Shown here: piece after piece, positions 24,560 to 33,219 of the stretch
How positions within the stretch are numbered: position 1 is the first letter of the stretch
Layout of the letters: every line of letters starts with the position of its first letter
DNA from: Pedobacter sp. Leaf41
Lineage (GTDB): Bacteria > Bacteroidota > Bacteroidia > Sphingobacteriales > Sphingobacteriaceae
Assembly: GCF_001422545.1 (NCBI RefSeq)
Contig: NZ_LMLE01000010.1
Location: forward strand, 124,227 to 188,226
Direction: 5' to 3'
DNA: 64,000 bases
The notes under the pieces: generated by a model
What the model saw: the letters and a program-made list of their open reading frames with translations, nothing else
Database searches by the model: none
Told to the model about the DNA's origin: nothing
Program-made: the position numbers and the translations under genes

Positions 24560-26941
24560 ATGGATAATTCAGAGAGATTAAACTTCCTTTTAATGAAGCT
24601 CGAAAATTTATTGCTTAGGCAACAAGGTTTTGAGGCAGAAATAGAAGCTTTAAAACAAGAAGTAAGGGCTTTACAATCGCCAAGCGCTGCTTATGTTCAA
24701 CCGTCAACACCAATTGCCGAACCTATTCTTGCACCTCCGCCTAGAAACACTCCGCCAAGTACGGTAAATCAAAATGACCCTGCACCACAAGCTGTTCCAA
24801 GTCCATTTCAACCGCCAGTAAATCAACCGCAAAATAATTTTGCAGATCGGTTTACACGTGAAAACATGGTTAAATCGGATTTTGAGAAGTTCATCGGAGA
24901 AAATCTGATCAGCAAAATTGGTATTCTTATATTAATTCTTGGTGTATGCATCGGGGCAAAATACGCTATAGATCATGATATGATCAGCCCGCTCACCCGG
25001 ATTGTTTTGGGTTATGCGGTCGGAGCCGGATTAATGGCTTTCGCAATTAAACTCAAAGAGAAATACGAAAACTTTTCGGCTGTATTGGTTAGTGGTGCCA
25101 TCGCCATCATGTATTTTATTACCTATGCAGCTTATGATTTCTATTCGCTTATTCCGCAGGCTTTAGCATTTCTGTTGATGGTTGTCTTCACTTCTTTTAC
25201 TGTTGTAGCTGCCATAAAATACAATAAGCAGGTTATTGCCCATATTGGTTTGGTTGGTGCTTATGCTGTTCCTTTTTTACTCAGTGATGGTTCGGGAAAA
25301 GTTGGAGTATTGTTTACCTACATGGCTATCATTAATATTGGCATCTTGATTTTGAGCTTTAAAAAGTATTGGAAGCCACTTTTTTATGCATCTTTCGGCC
25401 TAACCTGGATCATATTTCTTTCCTGGCGATTAAATTTAAGAGGTGAAGAAGATCATTTTGCCCTATCGCTTTTATTTTCTTCAGTGTTTTTCATCATTTT
25501 TTACGTCACCAATTTAGCTTATAAGGTGTCAAAAAAGGAAATCTTTGGCTTTAGTGATGTCGTTATTTTGCTTTTGAATTCTTTCATTTACTACGGAATC
25601 GGATATTTTATTTTAGCTGCCAACAAGAATAGTATTGAATTATTGGGGCTTTTTACGCTCGCAAACGCCGTGATCCACTTTGTAGTAAGCTTAATTATCT
25701 ACAAGAAGCAGCTTGCTGACAAAAACCTATTTTACTTGATTTTAGCCATGGTGATCACTTTTATTACGATGGCGGTTCCGGTGCAACTTAATGGCGGTTG
25801 GGTAACTATTTTCTGGGCAGTTGAGGCTGCTGTACTCTTCTATTTGGCAAGGATAAAAGGCATTGCTATTTACGAAAAGCTATCATTTCCATTAATATTT
25901 TTAGCGTTCTTTTCCCTTTTAGAAGATTGGGCAAGGTTTAATGACGTAAATTATGGAAATGCACCACATGTGCTTCCATTTTTAAATGTCAGCTTTTTAA
26001 CTGCTTGTATCTTCATTGGGAGTTTTGCTTGGATGCTCAACATCAATACTAAGGAAACAGAAAAATCAGGCGATTGGCTCTGGATAAGAAGCATTTTGAA
26101 TTATGCGCTTCCATCGATTCTGGTTTTAACTGTTTACATTACTTTCCGAATAGAAATTGTCCGTTATTTCAGCGGTTTATTAGAGTCAACAAAAGTTACA
26201 CTCCGTCAAAGAAATGGTTTTGACGATGCAAGCCATGCTTTTAATTATAATTACGAAACCCTTACAACGGCCTGGCTTTATATCTATTCTATGTTTTTTG
26301 CAGCTGCGCTAACCTTTCTAAATATTAAAAAAATTCAGAAAAACGAGCTAGCCATTGCAAATCTTATCATCAACCTTGTGATGATACTACTTTTCCTAAC
26401 GAATGGATTATACACGCTTAGTGAGCTGCGTGATAACTATTTATCAACGGAAAACGAATATTTTAATATCAGTTCATTTAATATTGTTATCCGATATATA
26501 TCAATAGCATTTTTTGCACTGCTTATTGCTCAATGTTATTATTTGCAAAATTCAGGCTTGCTTAAAAAGAACTTCAAAACTATGTTCGAGTACCTGCTTT
26601 ACATTTCAATTTTATGGGTAATTAGCAGTGAGTTGATTAACATTTTGGAGCTATCTGGAACAGATAAGAGTTACAAACTTGGTTTGAGCATTCTTTGGGG
26701 AATTTACTCCTTATTCCTCATCGGAATGGGACTTGCAAAAAACAAAAAACATTTAAGGATTGGGGCAATAGTATTGTTCGGCATAACGCTAATTAAACTT
26801 TTCTTTTATGATATTTATTCGTTGAGTACAATCGCTAAAACTGTGGTTTTTGTCTCGTTGGGAGTGCTTTTACTTATAATTTCTTTTCTCTACAACAAAT
26901 ACAAATATTTAATTATTGATGATGTTAAAACTGAAAATTAG
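24560..26941 (+). CDS. DUF2339 multi-spanning membrane protein
   Basis: 793 residues. An N-terminal coiled coil (about 1-40), then a Pro/Gln-rich linker (about 41-95), then KFIGENLISKIGILILILGV, which opens a membrane domain with more than twenty hydrophobic segments to the C-terminus. This layout defines DUF2339. The gene overlaps the next one (DUF3999) by 23 bp in a different frame. The same gene pair is found together in distant bacteria, so the products probably act together at the inner membrane, in an unknown process. Confidence 0.88.
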   Translation: MDNSERLNFLLMKLENLLLRQQGFEAEIEALKQEVRALQSPSAAYVQPSTPIAEPILAPPPRNTPPSTVNQNDPAPQAVPSPFQPPVNQPQNNFADRFTRENMVKSDFEKFIGENLISKIGILILILGVCIGAKYAIDHDMISPLTRIVLGYAVGAGLMAFAIKLKEKYENFSAVLVSGAIAIMYFITYAAYDFYSLIPQALAFLLMVVFTSFTVVAAIKYNKQVIAHIGLVGAYAVPFLLSDGSGKVGVLFTYMAIINIGILILSFKKYWKPLFYASFGLTWIIFLSWRLNLRGEEDHFALSLLFSSVFFIIFYVTNLAYKVSKKEIFGFSDVVILLLNSFIYYGIGYFILAANKNSIELLGLFTLANAVIHFVVSLIIYKKQLADKNLFYLILAMVITFITMAVPVQLNGGWVTIFWAVEAAVLFYLARIKGIAIYEKLSFPLIFLAFFSLLEDWARFNDVNYGNAPHVLPFLNVSFLTACIFIGSFAWMLNINTKETEKSGDWLWIRSILNYALPSILVLTVYITFRIEIVRYFSGLLESTKVTLRQRNGFDDASHAFNYNYETLTTAWLYIYSMFFAAALTFLNIKKIQKNELAIANLIINLVMILLFLTNGLYTLSELRDNYLSTENEYFNISSFNIVIRYISIAFFALLIAQCYYLQNSGLLKKNFKTMFEYLLYISILWVISSELINILELSGTDKSYKLGLSILWGIYSLFLIGMGLAKNKKHLRIGAIVLFGITLIKLFFYDIYSLSTIAKTVVFVSLGVLLLIISFLYNKYKYLIIDDVKTEN

Positions 26942-28151
26942 TATTCTTTTGGTGTTTTTGCTTGGTCATGGAATTGCTCAAGCACAAATTAGCAGCTATA
27001 AATTCAAAAGAGATATTAGCGGTGTTAATTCAATTTGGCATGGCATAAAACTACCCGAACAATTGTATGCAGCCGAAAATAAAGGCTTCCAGGATTTAAG
27101 GATTTTTGGTATGACTGGAAAAGATACCACTGAAGTTCCTTATTTGCTAAAGCAGCGGGTAGATCAAATTATTTCGAAGGAAGTAGACTTTAAAATAATT
27201 AATAAAAGCTCAGATTTAGGCCTTTATTATTTCACATTTCAAGCCAATGTGGCGACTGCAATTAATCAAATTAATTTATCATTCAAACAAAGTAATTTTG
27301 ATTGGCAAGCTACTTTGGAAGGCAGTAACGATAATTTAAAATGGTTTTCTATTTTGAAAGATTACCGCATTCTTTCAATTAAAAATAATGATACCGATTA
27401 TCAGTTTACTAAATTGAGTGTTCCAGATTCAAAATATCAGTATTTCAGAATTGCCTTGAAAAGCCCGGTTCAGCCAGAATTATTAGAAGCAAAAATTTTG
27501 AAAACCGATACTATAAATGGCACTTATCAGGATTTAAAATATAGAGCTTACCATTTATATAATGATGCCAAAGCTAAGGAGACAGTTATAACCGTTGATT
27601 TAACCCGTCTAATGCCTGTATCTAATTTAAAACTTAATGTTAACAGCGACTTTGACTTTTATCGCTCTTTTAAAATCGAATACGCTACTGACAGTGTCAA
27701 AACAGAAAAGGGCATGCAATATAATTATGCTGAGTTATATAACGGAACTTTGAGTTCCCTCGAGCAGTCAACATTTAATTTTCCAAATACCATTGCCTCG
27801 AGAATAAAAATAACCATCCAAAATAACGACAATAGACCTTTAAGCATAAGCGGCCTAGAACTGAAAGGAAATATCTTCGAGCTGGTTGCTCGTTTCGATA
27901 ACCCAACTCTCCAGTACGCTCTATATTATGGAAATAATAAAGTTGCTGCCCCAAATTATGAAATTGAAAAGTTTGAAAGTAAAATCCCTTCTGTTTTAGC
28001 TGCTTTAACCATTGGCAAAGAGCAGCAAAATCCAGCGTATGCTGAAAAAATTGAGAAACCATTATTTGAAAACAAGGCTTGGTTATGGGTTTTAATGGCA
28101 GTTATTATAGCATTGTTAGGTTGGTTCTCATTTAAAATGTTGAGGAATTAA
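26919..28151 (+). CDS. DUF3999 exported, membrane-anchored protein
   Basis: About 410 residues. A TTG (26916) and two consecutive ATG codons (26919, 26922) could serve; I chose 26919. A signal peptide (to about IAQA) is followed by beta-sandwich-like sequence with FDWQATLEGSNDNLKWFS, resembling a discoidin/F5-8-type carbohydrate-binding fold. One C-terminal membrane helix (AWLWVLMAVIIALLGWFSF) ends in the cytoplasm. Layout and position after DUF2339 match DUF3999. Translation is probably coupled through the 23 bp overlap. Confidence 0.82.
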   Translation: MMLKLKISILLVFLLGHGIAQAQISSYKFKRDISGVNSIWHGIKLPEQLYAAENKGFQDLRIFGMTGKDTTEVPYLLKQRVDQIISKEVDFKIINKSSDLGLYYFTFQANVATAINQINLSFKQSNFDWQATLEGSNDNLKWFSILKDYRILSIKNNDTDYQFTKLSVPDSKYQYFRIALKSPVQPELLEAKILKTDTINGTYQDLKYRAYHLYNDAKAKETVITVDLTRLMPVSNLKLNVNSDFDFYRSFKIEYATDSVKTEKGMQYNYAELYNGTLSSLEQSTFNFPNTIASRIKITIQNNDNRPLSISGLELKGNIFELVARFDNPTLQYALYYGNNKVAAPNYEIEKFESKIPSVLAALTIGKEQQNPAYAEKIEKPLFENKAWLWVLMAVIIALLGWFSFKMLRN

Positions 28152-28267
28152 GATCGTATTAGAATGAAAGTTAAGCATAACATAGAAAACTCGATATGCT
28201 AAGAAGTTTGATACTTCATATTAAACATATACAGACAAATACAGAGATCATTTGATAGATTAAAAAC

Positions 28268-28717
28268 ATGAAAAATATTTTTCAACCCGCTGTAAATAAA
28301 GAAGTTATTGAAATAATTAACAAATTAAGCCCAAATACTTCACAGCTTTGGGGTAAAATGAACGTTTCTCAAATGCTGGCACATTGCAACGTAAGTTATC
28401 AATTGGTATATGATAGCAAACATGCAAAGCCTAATCTATAATGAAATTCATCATGAAAGCTTTTGTAAAGAACATTATCGTAAGTGAAAAACCTTATAAA
28501 AGAAATAGCCAAACTGCGCCATCGTTCGTAGTTACCGATGAAAAAAAAATTGAGAAAGAAAAAATCGCTTAATTTCTTACATCAATCAAACACAAGAGTT
28601 GGGCGAAAATCATTTCGACGGAAAAGAGTCACACTCTTTTGGGAAGCTAACCAAACAGAATAGAACAAAATGTTTTACAAGCACTTAGCCCATCACTTAA
28701 ATCAATTTGGAGCTTAG
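28268..28717 (+). pseudogene. DUF1569 (DinB-like) gene broken by three frameshifts
   Basis: Reading starts at ATG 28268 (MKNIFQPAVNKEVIEIINKL ... WGKMNVSQMLAHCNVSYQL) and hits TAA at 28439. Homologous-looking sequence continues in the second frame from 28441 (MKFIMKAFVKNIIVSEKPYK) to TAA at 28570, then in a third frame from 28566 (RLISYINQTQELGENHFDG), and returns to the first frame at about 28670 (MFYKHLAHHLNQFGA, stop 28715-28717). Joined, these reconstruct a complete ~150-residue DUF1569 protein of the DinB fold. At least three indels are needed, so it is a decayed gene rather than one sequencing slip. It is not functional as written. Confidence 0.85.
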
Positions 28718-28746
28718 AATTTAACTAATTTATGTAAATTCATGGT

Positions 28747-29703
28747 ATGAAAAGATTAACTATTTTAATTGTGTTAATCATCCCGTTCATTCTATGCACT
28801 TCCTGGGGTTTCTTTGCGCACCAAAGAATAAACAACCTTGCAATTTTCACCCTTCCGCGAGGCATGATCCTATTTTACAAAAAAAATATAAAGTTCATTA
28901 CTGAACATGCTGTAGATCCTGATAAACGAAGATATGCCGATACCCTGGAAGCACCCAGGCACTATATCGATGTAGAAAATTATGAGAAAAATATCGATAG
29001 CATTCCGGAAAAGTGGAACGATGCATTAGCGAGATATGGTCAAAAACATTTAAATGCAAATGGTATTGTACCATGGCAAATTCAGCGTACTTATTTTAGT
29101 CTGGTAAAAGCATTTGCTAATCGTGATTCGATAAAGATTTTAAAATACTCTACAGATTTAGGCCATTATATCGGTGATGCCCATGTACCATTGCACACCA
29201 CTGCAAACCACAACGGCCAATTAACAAACCAAGTTGGCATTCATGCTTTTTGGGAGAGTAGATTACCGGAGTTGTTTGCTTCGAACTATAACTTTGTTGT
29301 CGGCAAAGCGAAATACATCGAAAATCCTTTGAAAGAAGCCTGGAAGATCGTTAAACATACTCATAGCTTGGCAGATACAGTTTTGACTTTAGAAGCAAGG
29401 TTGGCAGCCGCTTTTCCTTCCGATAAAAAATATAGCTTTTCTGAACGGAACAATACCGTTTTAAAACAGTATTCCGTAGAATACTCAAAAACATATCATG
29501 ATCAAATGAATAAGATGGTTGAGCGCCAAATGCGAGCTGCTATTATAGAAATTGGATCATTTTGGTATTCTGCCTGGATAGATGCAGGACAACCGGAGCT
29601 TAAGAACCTGGTGAAGCTAGAACCTAACCCAATTGAAAAACAAGCAGCCGAAGAGGCGGAAAAGAAATTTCTGCAAGGCACCGTGATTGGGAGAGAACTT
29701 TAA
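28747..29703 (+). CDS. Secreted phospholipase C / S1-P1 nuclease-type metalloprotein
   Basis: 318 residues. The signal peptide ends ...FILCTS and the mature protein would begin W-G-F-F-A-H-Q. An N-terminal Trp is the hallmark of the zinc-dependent phospholipase C / P1 nuclease fold, where its amino group and carbonyl bind zinc. Further ligand-type residues are in APRHYID, STDLGHYIGDAHVPLHTTAN (HxxxDxHxP-H) and VGIHAFWESRLPE. The last ~60 residues lie past the metal-site region. The fold assignment is firm; whether it cleaves lipids or nucleic acids is open. Confidence 0.82.
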   Translation: MKRLTILIVLIIPFILCTSWGFFAHQRINNLAIFTLPRGMILFYKKNIKFITEHAVDPDKRRYADTLEAPRHYIDVENYEKNIDSIPEKWNDALARYGQKHLNANGIVPWQIQRTYFSLVKAFANRDSIKILKYSTDLGHYIGDAHVPLHTTANHNGQLTNQVGIHAFWESRLPELFASNYNFVVGKAKYIENPLKEAWKIVKHTHSLADTVLTLEARLAAAFPSDKKYSFSERNNTVLKQYSVEYSKTYHDQMNKMVERQMRAAIIEIGSFWYSAWIDAGQPELKNLVKLEPNPIEKQAAEEAEKKFLQGTVIGREL

Positions 29704-29728
29704 CTTAGGCGTAAGCATAAATGAAAAA

Positions 29729-29764
29729 GCCGCAAATAAACAGGTAAATCTGCTTATTTGCGGC
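29729..29764. terminator. Bidirectional terminator
   Basis: GCCGCAAATAA (29729-29739) pairs perfectly with TTATTTGCGGC (29754-29764) between the convergent phospholipase-type gene and dedA. An A-run on the left supplies the T-tract for dedA. Confidence 0.7.
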
Positions 29765-29785
29765 CTAAAGTATCAAACTAATATT

Positions 29786-30469
29786 TTAGTCTTCTTTAAT
29801 TTCTTCTTCGATAATCTCTTCAACTTTTTTCTTTGAAAAGATTGACTTCGCGGCACCATAAATTACAGGCACGAATGTTCCAACTGCAATGATTAGCACC
29901 AAAATTTCAAAATTCTTTTCTACAAATGGAATTTTACCAAGCAGATAACCTGCAAACAATAAACTCGCAATCCAGGCAATACCCCCCAAAATATTGTAAT
30001 AAGTAAATTTACCGAACGACATTCTTGCTGCACCGGCTACGAAGGGCGCAATAGTTCTGATGATTGGTAAAAACCGGCTAAAAATAATGGCTTTAGCACC
30101 GTGTTTTTCAAAATACTCATGCGATTGGTGGTAATATTTCAGCTTGAGAATTTTGTTATTTTCTTTAAATACTTTGATTCCAAAAAATTTACCAAGTTGA
30201 TAGTTAACGGAGTTGCCTAAAATAGCAGCAGCAATTAAAATAAAAAGCATAAACCAGATGTTTAAGCCAGTACCATCGCCAGCCACCAAAGCACCTACAG
30301 CAAACAGCATGGAATCGCCGGGTAAAAATGGGGTAACCACAAAGCCGGTTTCAGCGAAAATAATAATGAAAAGGATCAGGTAAGTCCAGGTTTTATATTC
30401 CTGCATAATTACTTCTAATGTTTCTTTTGTATTAGTAAGTAATTGTATGAGTAAGTCGAAAAATTCCAA
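29786..30469 (-). CDS. DedA-family membrane protein
   Basis: 227 residues, starting at TTG 30469; a stop lies two codons further upstream, so no ATG start is available there. Family motifs are FAETGFVVTPFLPGDSMLF (about 39-57), NSVNYQLGKFFG, and FSRFLPIIRTIAPFVAGAARM, with the conserved Arg residues of the re-entrant region. DedA proteins are now linked to recycling of undecaprenyl phosphate or to lipid scrambling at the inner membrane. A basic-then-acidic tail (KKKVEEIIEEEIKED) ends the protein. A TACTTTTG box is 21 bp upstream. Confidence 0.9.
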   Translation of the reverse strand: MEFFDLLIQLLTNTKETLEVIMQEYKTWTYLILFIIIFAETGFVVTPFLPGDSMLFAVGALVAGDGTGLNIWFMLFILIAAAILGNSVNYQLGKFFGIKVFKENNKILKLKYYHQSHEYFEKHGAKAIIFSRFLPIIRTIAPFVAGAARMSFGKFTYYNILGGIAWIASLLFAGYLLGKIPFVEKNFEILVLIIAVGTFVPVIYGAAKSIFSKKKVEEIIEEEIKED

Positions 30470-30490
30470 GTGATGTTAATTTTAATTTGT

Positions 30491-30498
30491 CAAAAGTA
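30491..30498 (-). promoter_or_regulatory. -7 box (TACTTTTG) of dedA
   Basis: Perfect TAnnTTTG match, 21 bp upstream of the TTG start. Confidence 0.5.
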
Positions 30499-30536
30499 TG
30501 AATATCGAAGGGATAATTTAGTAACTGTTCTAAGAA

Positions 30537-31247
30537 TTAATTATTTGCCACTAATCGCTCTTTAAGCTTTCCATTTTTAGCACCCTCAATAATTACAGTG
30601 TAGACCTTGCCTTTTGCGAAGTTGGTGTATGAAATTGAATCCTGCACGCCTGCAGAGTCAACCAGATTTAGTAGGATCGAAGTGTTACTCCTGCCTACAT
30701 CAGAAATTTGTTTATAAGTTGTTTTCTCTCCATAACCAATGCTTTCTACAATCTTTCCACTTTTATCTTTAATATCTACTTTGGAGCCTAATGTATGGCC
30801 TAAATTAATAAACATGATTTGTGCTACGTTATTATTTTGCCTAACGGTATCTTGATAAATAATCATTTCAGGTTTTGTGGTAGCCAAAGTGTTTTTTATC
30901 GTGTAATAAACTGAATAATTTTTACCTAGCGCAAAACTTTGTTTCAGAGAACTGTTTGTAACGCCGGTAACGCTATTTCTTGAATCAATTAGATATTCTT
31001 TATCGCCTTCTACAACAAAATACGAGGTGTTGGTACTTGTTGCCAAAGCAGAAACCCCGGTAACACTATTGAATAAAGCTTGATTGAAATAAAAATTTTG
31101 AGAGGTATCAGAAATGACTGTGTTAAATATCCTCACCTTTGCATCTCCAACAATTGAATTATCGTTTTTAATACAAGCACTAAATAAAACAACGGTAAAA
31201 ACTAAAATTATCAGCTTGGAAGAATTCAAAAAATTACGTCTTTTCAT
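30537..31247 (-). CDS. DUF4397 lipoprotein
   Basis: 236 residues with a lipobox (VLFSAC, Cys at about residue 25). Two similar beta-sandwich halves follow: one opens DAKVRIFNTVISDTSQNFYF, the other AQIMFINLGHTLGSKVDIKD, the usual DUF4397 layout of Bacteroidota surface lipoproteins. No catalytic motif. Its neighbour at 31307 is a paralogue in the same orientation (59 bp apart). Confidence 0.82.
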   Translation of the reverse strand: MKRRNFLNSSKLIILVFTVVLFSACIKNDNSIVGDAKVRIFNTVISDTSQNFYFNQALFNSVTGVSALATSTNTSYFVVEGDKEYLIDSRNSVTGVTNSSLKQSFALGKNYSVYYTIKNTLATTKPEMIIYQDTVRQNNNVAQIMFINLGHTLGSKVDIKDKSGKIVESIGYGEKTTYKQISDVGRSNTSILLNLVDSAGVQDSISYTNFAKGKVYTVIIEGAKNGKLKERLVANN

Positions 31248-31306
31248 AAAAAGGAATACTGTTGTTATAAAACGTAAAGATAATGGAAAGCATATAAACT
31301 TATGAA

Positions 31307-31978
31307 TTAATTATCAGTTATAATGTGGGCTTCTAAAGCTGTGGACGTGCTTCCACTAAACCAGATGGTGTAAATTTTTCCTGCTTCAAGTAAGGTTCCA
31401 TCAATGGTTTTAATACTTCCTGAGCCTACAACATTATACCTAAGGCTCATTCCAGCATCCACCTGAAAGTAAGTAGATGCTTCTTTGTAGAGTAAACCGT
31501 TAACAAATTGAGTGCCCGCTTGAACGCTGACATTTATGCCCGTTAAAAAAAAAGGGGTTAAGTTAATGAGTTTAATTTTCGCTTTGCCCGCTTCGGTATT
31601 GCTTAAATTATCCTCAAAAGTTATAATTTCTCTCGCTCCGGTACGATTACCAACTAAAAATGTAGAGTAAGTCAAAGATGGAGTAAAATTAAAGACTGAT
31701 TCTGTTGGGAGATTTGCTGATCCCATAAATTTAACACTTCTGCTTCCCGAAACAACCTTTAAATAATCAGTTGATTCAGTAAAGGCAATTGCAGTAGTAG
31801 AATTCTTTTGGCCATCTACGTAAATATCTTGATTTGCTTCTGTTAAGGTAGCATTTATGAATTTAACTTTAGCCTCTCCTTTTACTACTATATTCGGATC
31901 TGGCTTTTTACAGGCTATTATGCAGTTAATAAATAGGACAAAGCATAGAAAGTGTGAGCGTTTAGTAAAGATTTTCAT
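31307..31978 (-). CDS. DUF4397 lipoprotein, paralogue
   Basis: 223 residues from ATG 31978 (MKIFTKRSHFLCFVLFINCI), chosen because the lipobox (IIAC) then falls near residue 23; the frame extends to 32026. Mature segments GEAKVKFINATLTEANQDIY and GKAKIKLINLTPFFLTG mirror the two halves of the neighbouring DUF4397 protein. It lies between that gene and dnaN. Likely a surface or periplasmic lipoprotein of unknown partner. Confidence 0.82.
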   Translation of the reverse strand: MKIFTKRSHFLCFVLFINCIIACKKPDPNIVVKGEAKVKFINATLTEANQDIYVDGQKNSTTAIAFTESTDYLKVVSGSRSVKFMGSANLPTESVFNFTPSLTYSTFLVGNRTGAREIITFEDNLSNTEAGKAKIKLINLTPFFLTGINVSVQAGTQFVNGLLYKEASTYFQVDAGMSLRYNVVGSGSIKTIDGTLLEAGKIYTIWFSGSTSTALEAHIITDN

Positions 31979-32061
31979 AGTTAGATTATTTGGTCGGTAA
32001 ACAAAGATGGCTCGGTCAAAAACCAAGCCACCTTTAATATTCTAACTTTTGAAAATATATT

Positions 32062-33186
32062 TTAATAACTGTTGTTAAGCATTACAGGCATTACCAACAT
32101 CAATACATCTTCATTTTCATCGTTGGTTTGAGGAATCAAAAGTCCCGCTCTATTTGGCGTAGATAATTCTAAAGTAACTTCATCACCGCTCAAATTGCTC
32201 AACATTTCGATTAAGAAACGGGCATTAAAACCAATTTCAAGATCTTCGCCATCGTATTGGCAGCTTAAACGCTCATGTGCTTCGTTAGCAAAATCCAAAT
32301 CTTCTGAAGAGATATTCAACTCGCTACCGTTAATTTTTAGTCTTACCTGATGGGTGGTTTTATTTGCAAAAATAACTACGCGACGTAGAGTATTTAAAAA
32401 TAATCCCCTGTCTATAACCAGTTTATTAGGATTATTTTGAGGAATTACTGCTTCATAATCAGGATAACGTTCGTCTATTAAACGACACACTAAGTTGATA
32501 TTTTCGAACTTAAAGAATGCACTTGTAGCATTATAATCAACGGATACATTAATATCTGTTGATGGCAAAGCTGCCTTTAAAAGTGTTAAAGCTTTTTTGG
32601 GCAATATAAATGATGTTGCTTTATCAGCTTTACTATCCATTCTGCGGTAGCGAACTAATTTATGTGCATCAGTTGCCACAAAAGTAATATGCTGAGGAGA
32701 TAACTGGCAGAATACACCAGTCATTGCCGGGCGTAACTCATCGTTACTCACTGCAAATATCGTTTTTGTAATGGCTTCAGTTAAAACTGATGCAGGCAAA
32801 TTAACGGATGATGCATTTTCAACCACCGGGATTTTTGGAAAATCATCGCCATTTTCACCACTTAGTTTATATTTACCGTCGCCAGCACTAATTTCTATTG
32901 CGAAAGAAGTATCATCAATATTAAAAGCAATTGGCTGATCGGGTAACGTTTTAAGTGTATCTAATAAGATTTTAGATGGAACCGCAACCTTTCCCTCCTC
33001 CTTTGATTCTACAGCCAAAGCAGTTGTCATGCTGGTTTGTAAATCGGTTGCAGAGATCGTTAAGTTTCCGTCTTTAATTTCGAAAAGAAAATTTTCTAGT
33101 ATTGGTAAAACCGTACTGCTGCTTGACGCACCATTTACAGTTTGCAAGTGTTTTAATAAAGTTGATGTGGATACAATAAATCTCAT
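32062..33186 (-). CDS. dnaN: DNA polymerase III beta subunit (sliding clamp)
   Basis: 374 residues, the expected length, made of three similar domains. It begins MRFIVSTSTLLKHLQTVNGA and ends with the clamp C-terminus ...EDVLMLVMPVMLNNSY (the MPM-type end). Internal landmarks are FVATDAHKLVRYR and RLIDERYPDYEAVIP. As a dimer it encircles DNA and tethers the replicative polymerase, whose alpha subunit lies at the right edge of this window. dnaA is not adjacent. A TATTTTTG box is 19 bp upstream. Confidence 0.96.
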   Translation of the reverse strand: MRFIVSTSTLLKHLQTVNGASSSSTVLPILENFLFEIKDGNLTISATDLQTSMTTALAVESKEEGKVAVPSKILLDTLKTLPDQPIAFNIDDTSFAIEISAGDGKYKLSGENGDDFPKIPVVENASSVNLPASVLTEAITKTIFAVSNDELRPAMTGVFCQLSPQHITFVATDAHKLVRYRRMDSKADKATSFILPKKALTLLKAALPSTDINVSVDYNATSAFFKFENINLVCRLIDERYPDYEAVIPQNNPNKLVIDRGLFLNTLRRVVIFANKTTHQVRLKINGSELNISSEDLDFANEAHERLSCQYDGEDLEIGFNARFLIEMLSNLSGDEVTLELSTPNRAGLLIPQTNDENEDVLMLVMPVMLNNSY

Positions 33187-33205
33187 GATATCATTTAGTC
33201 TTCTT

Positions 33206-33213
33206 CAAAAATA
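33206..33213 (-). promoter_or_regulatory. -7 box (TATTTTTG) of dnaN
   Basis: Perfect TAnnTTTG match 19 bp upstream of the ATG, inside the 33 bp gap after gldG. Confidence 0.5.
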
Positions 33214-33219
33214 TAAAAA

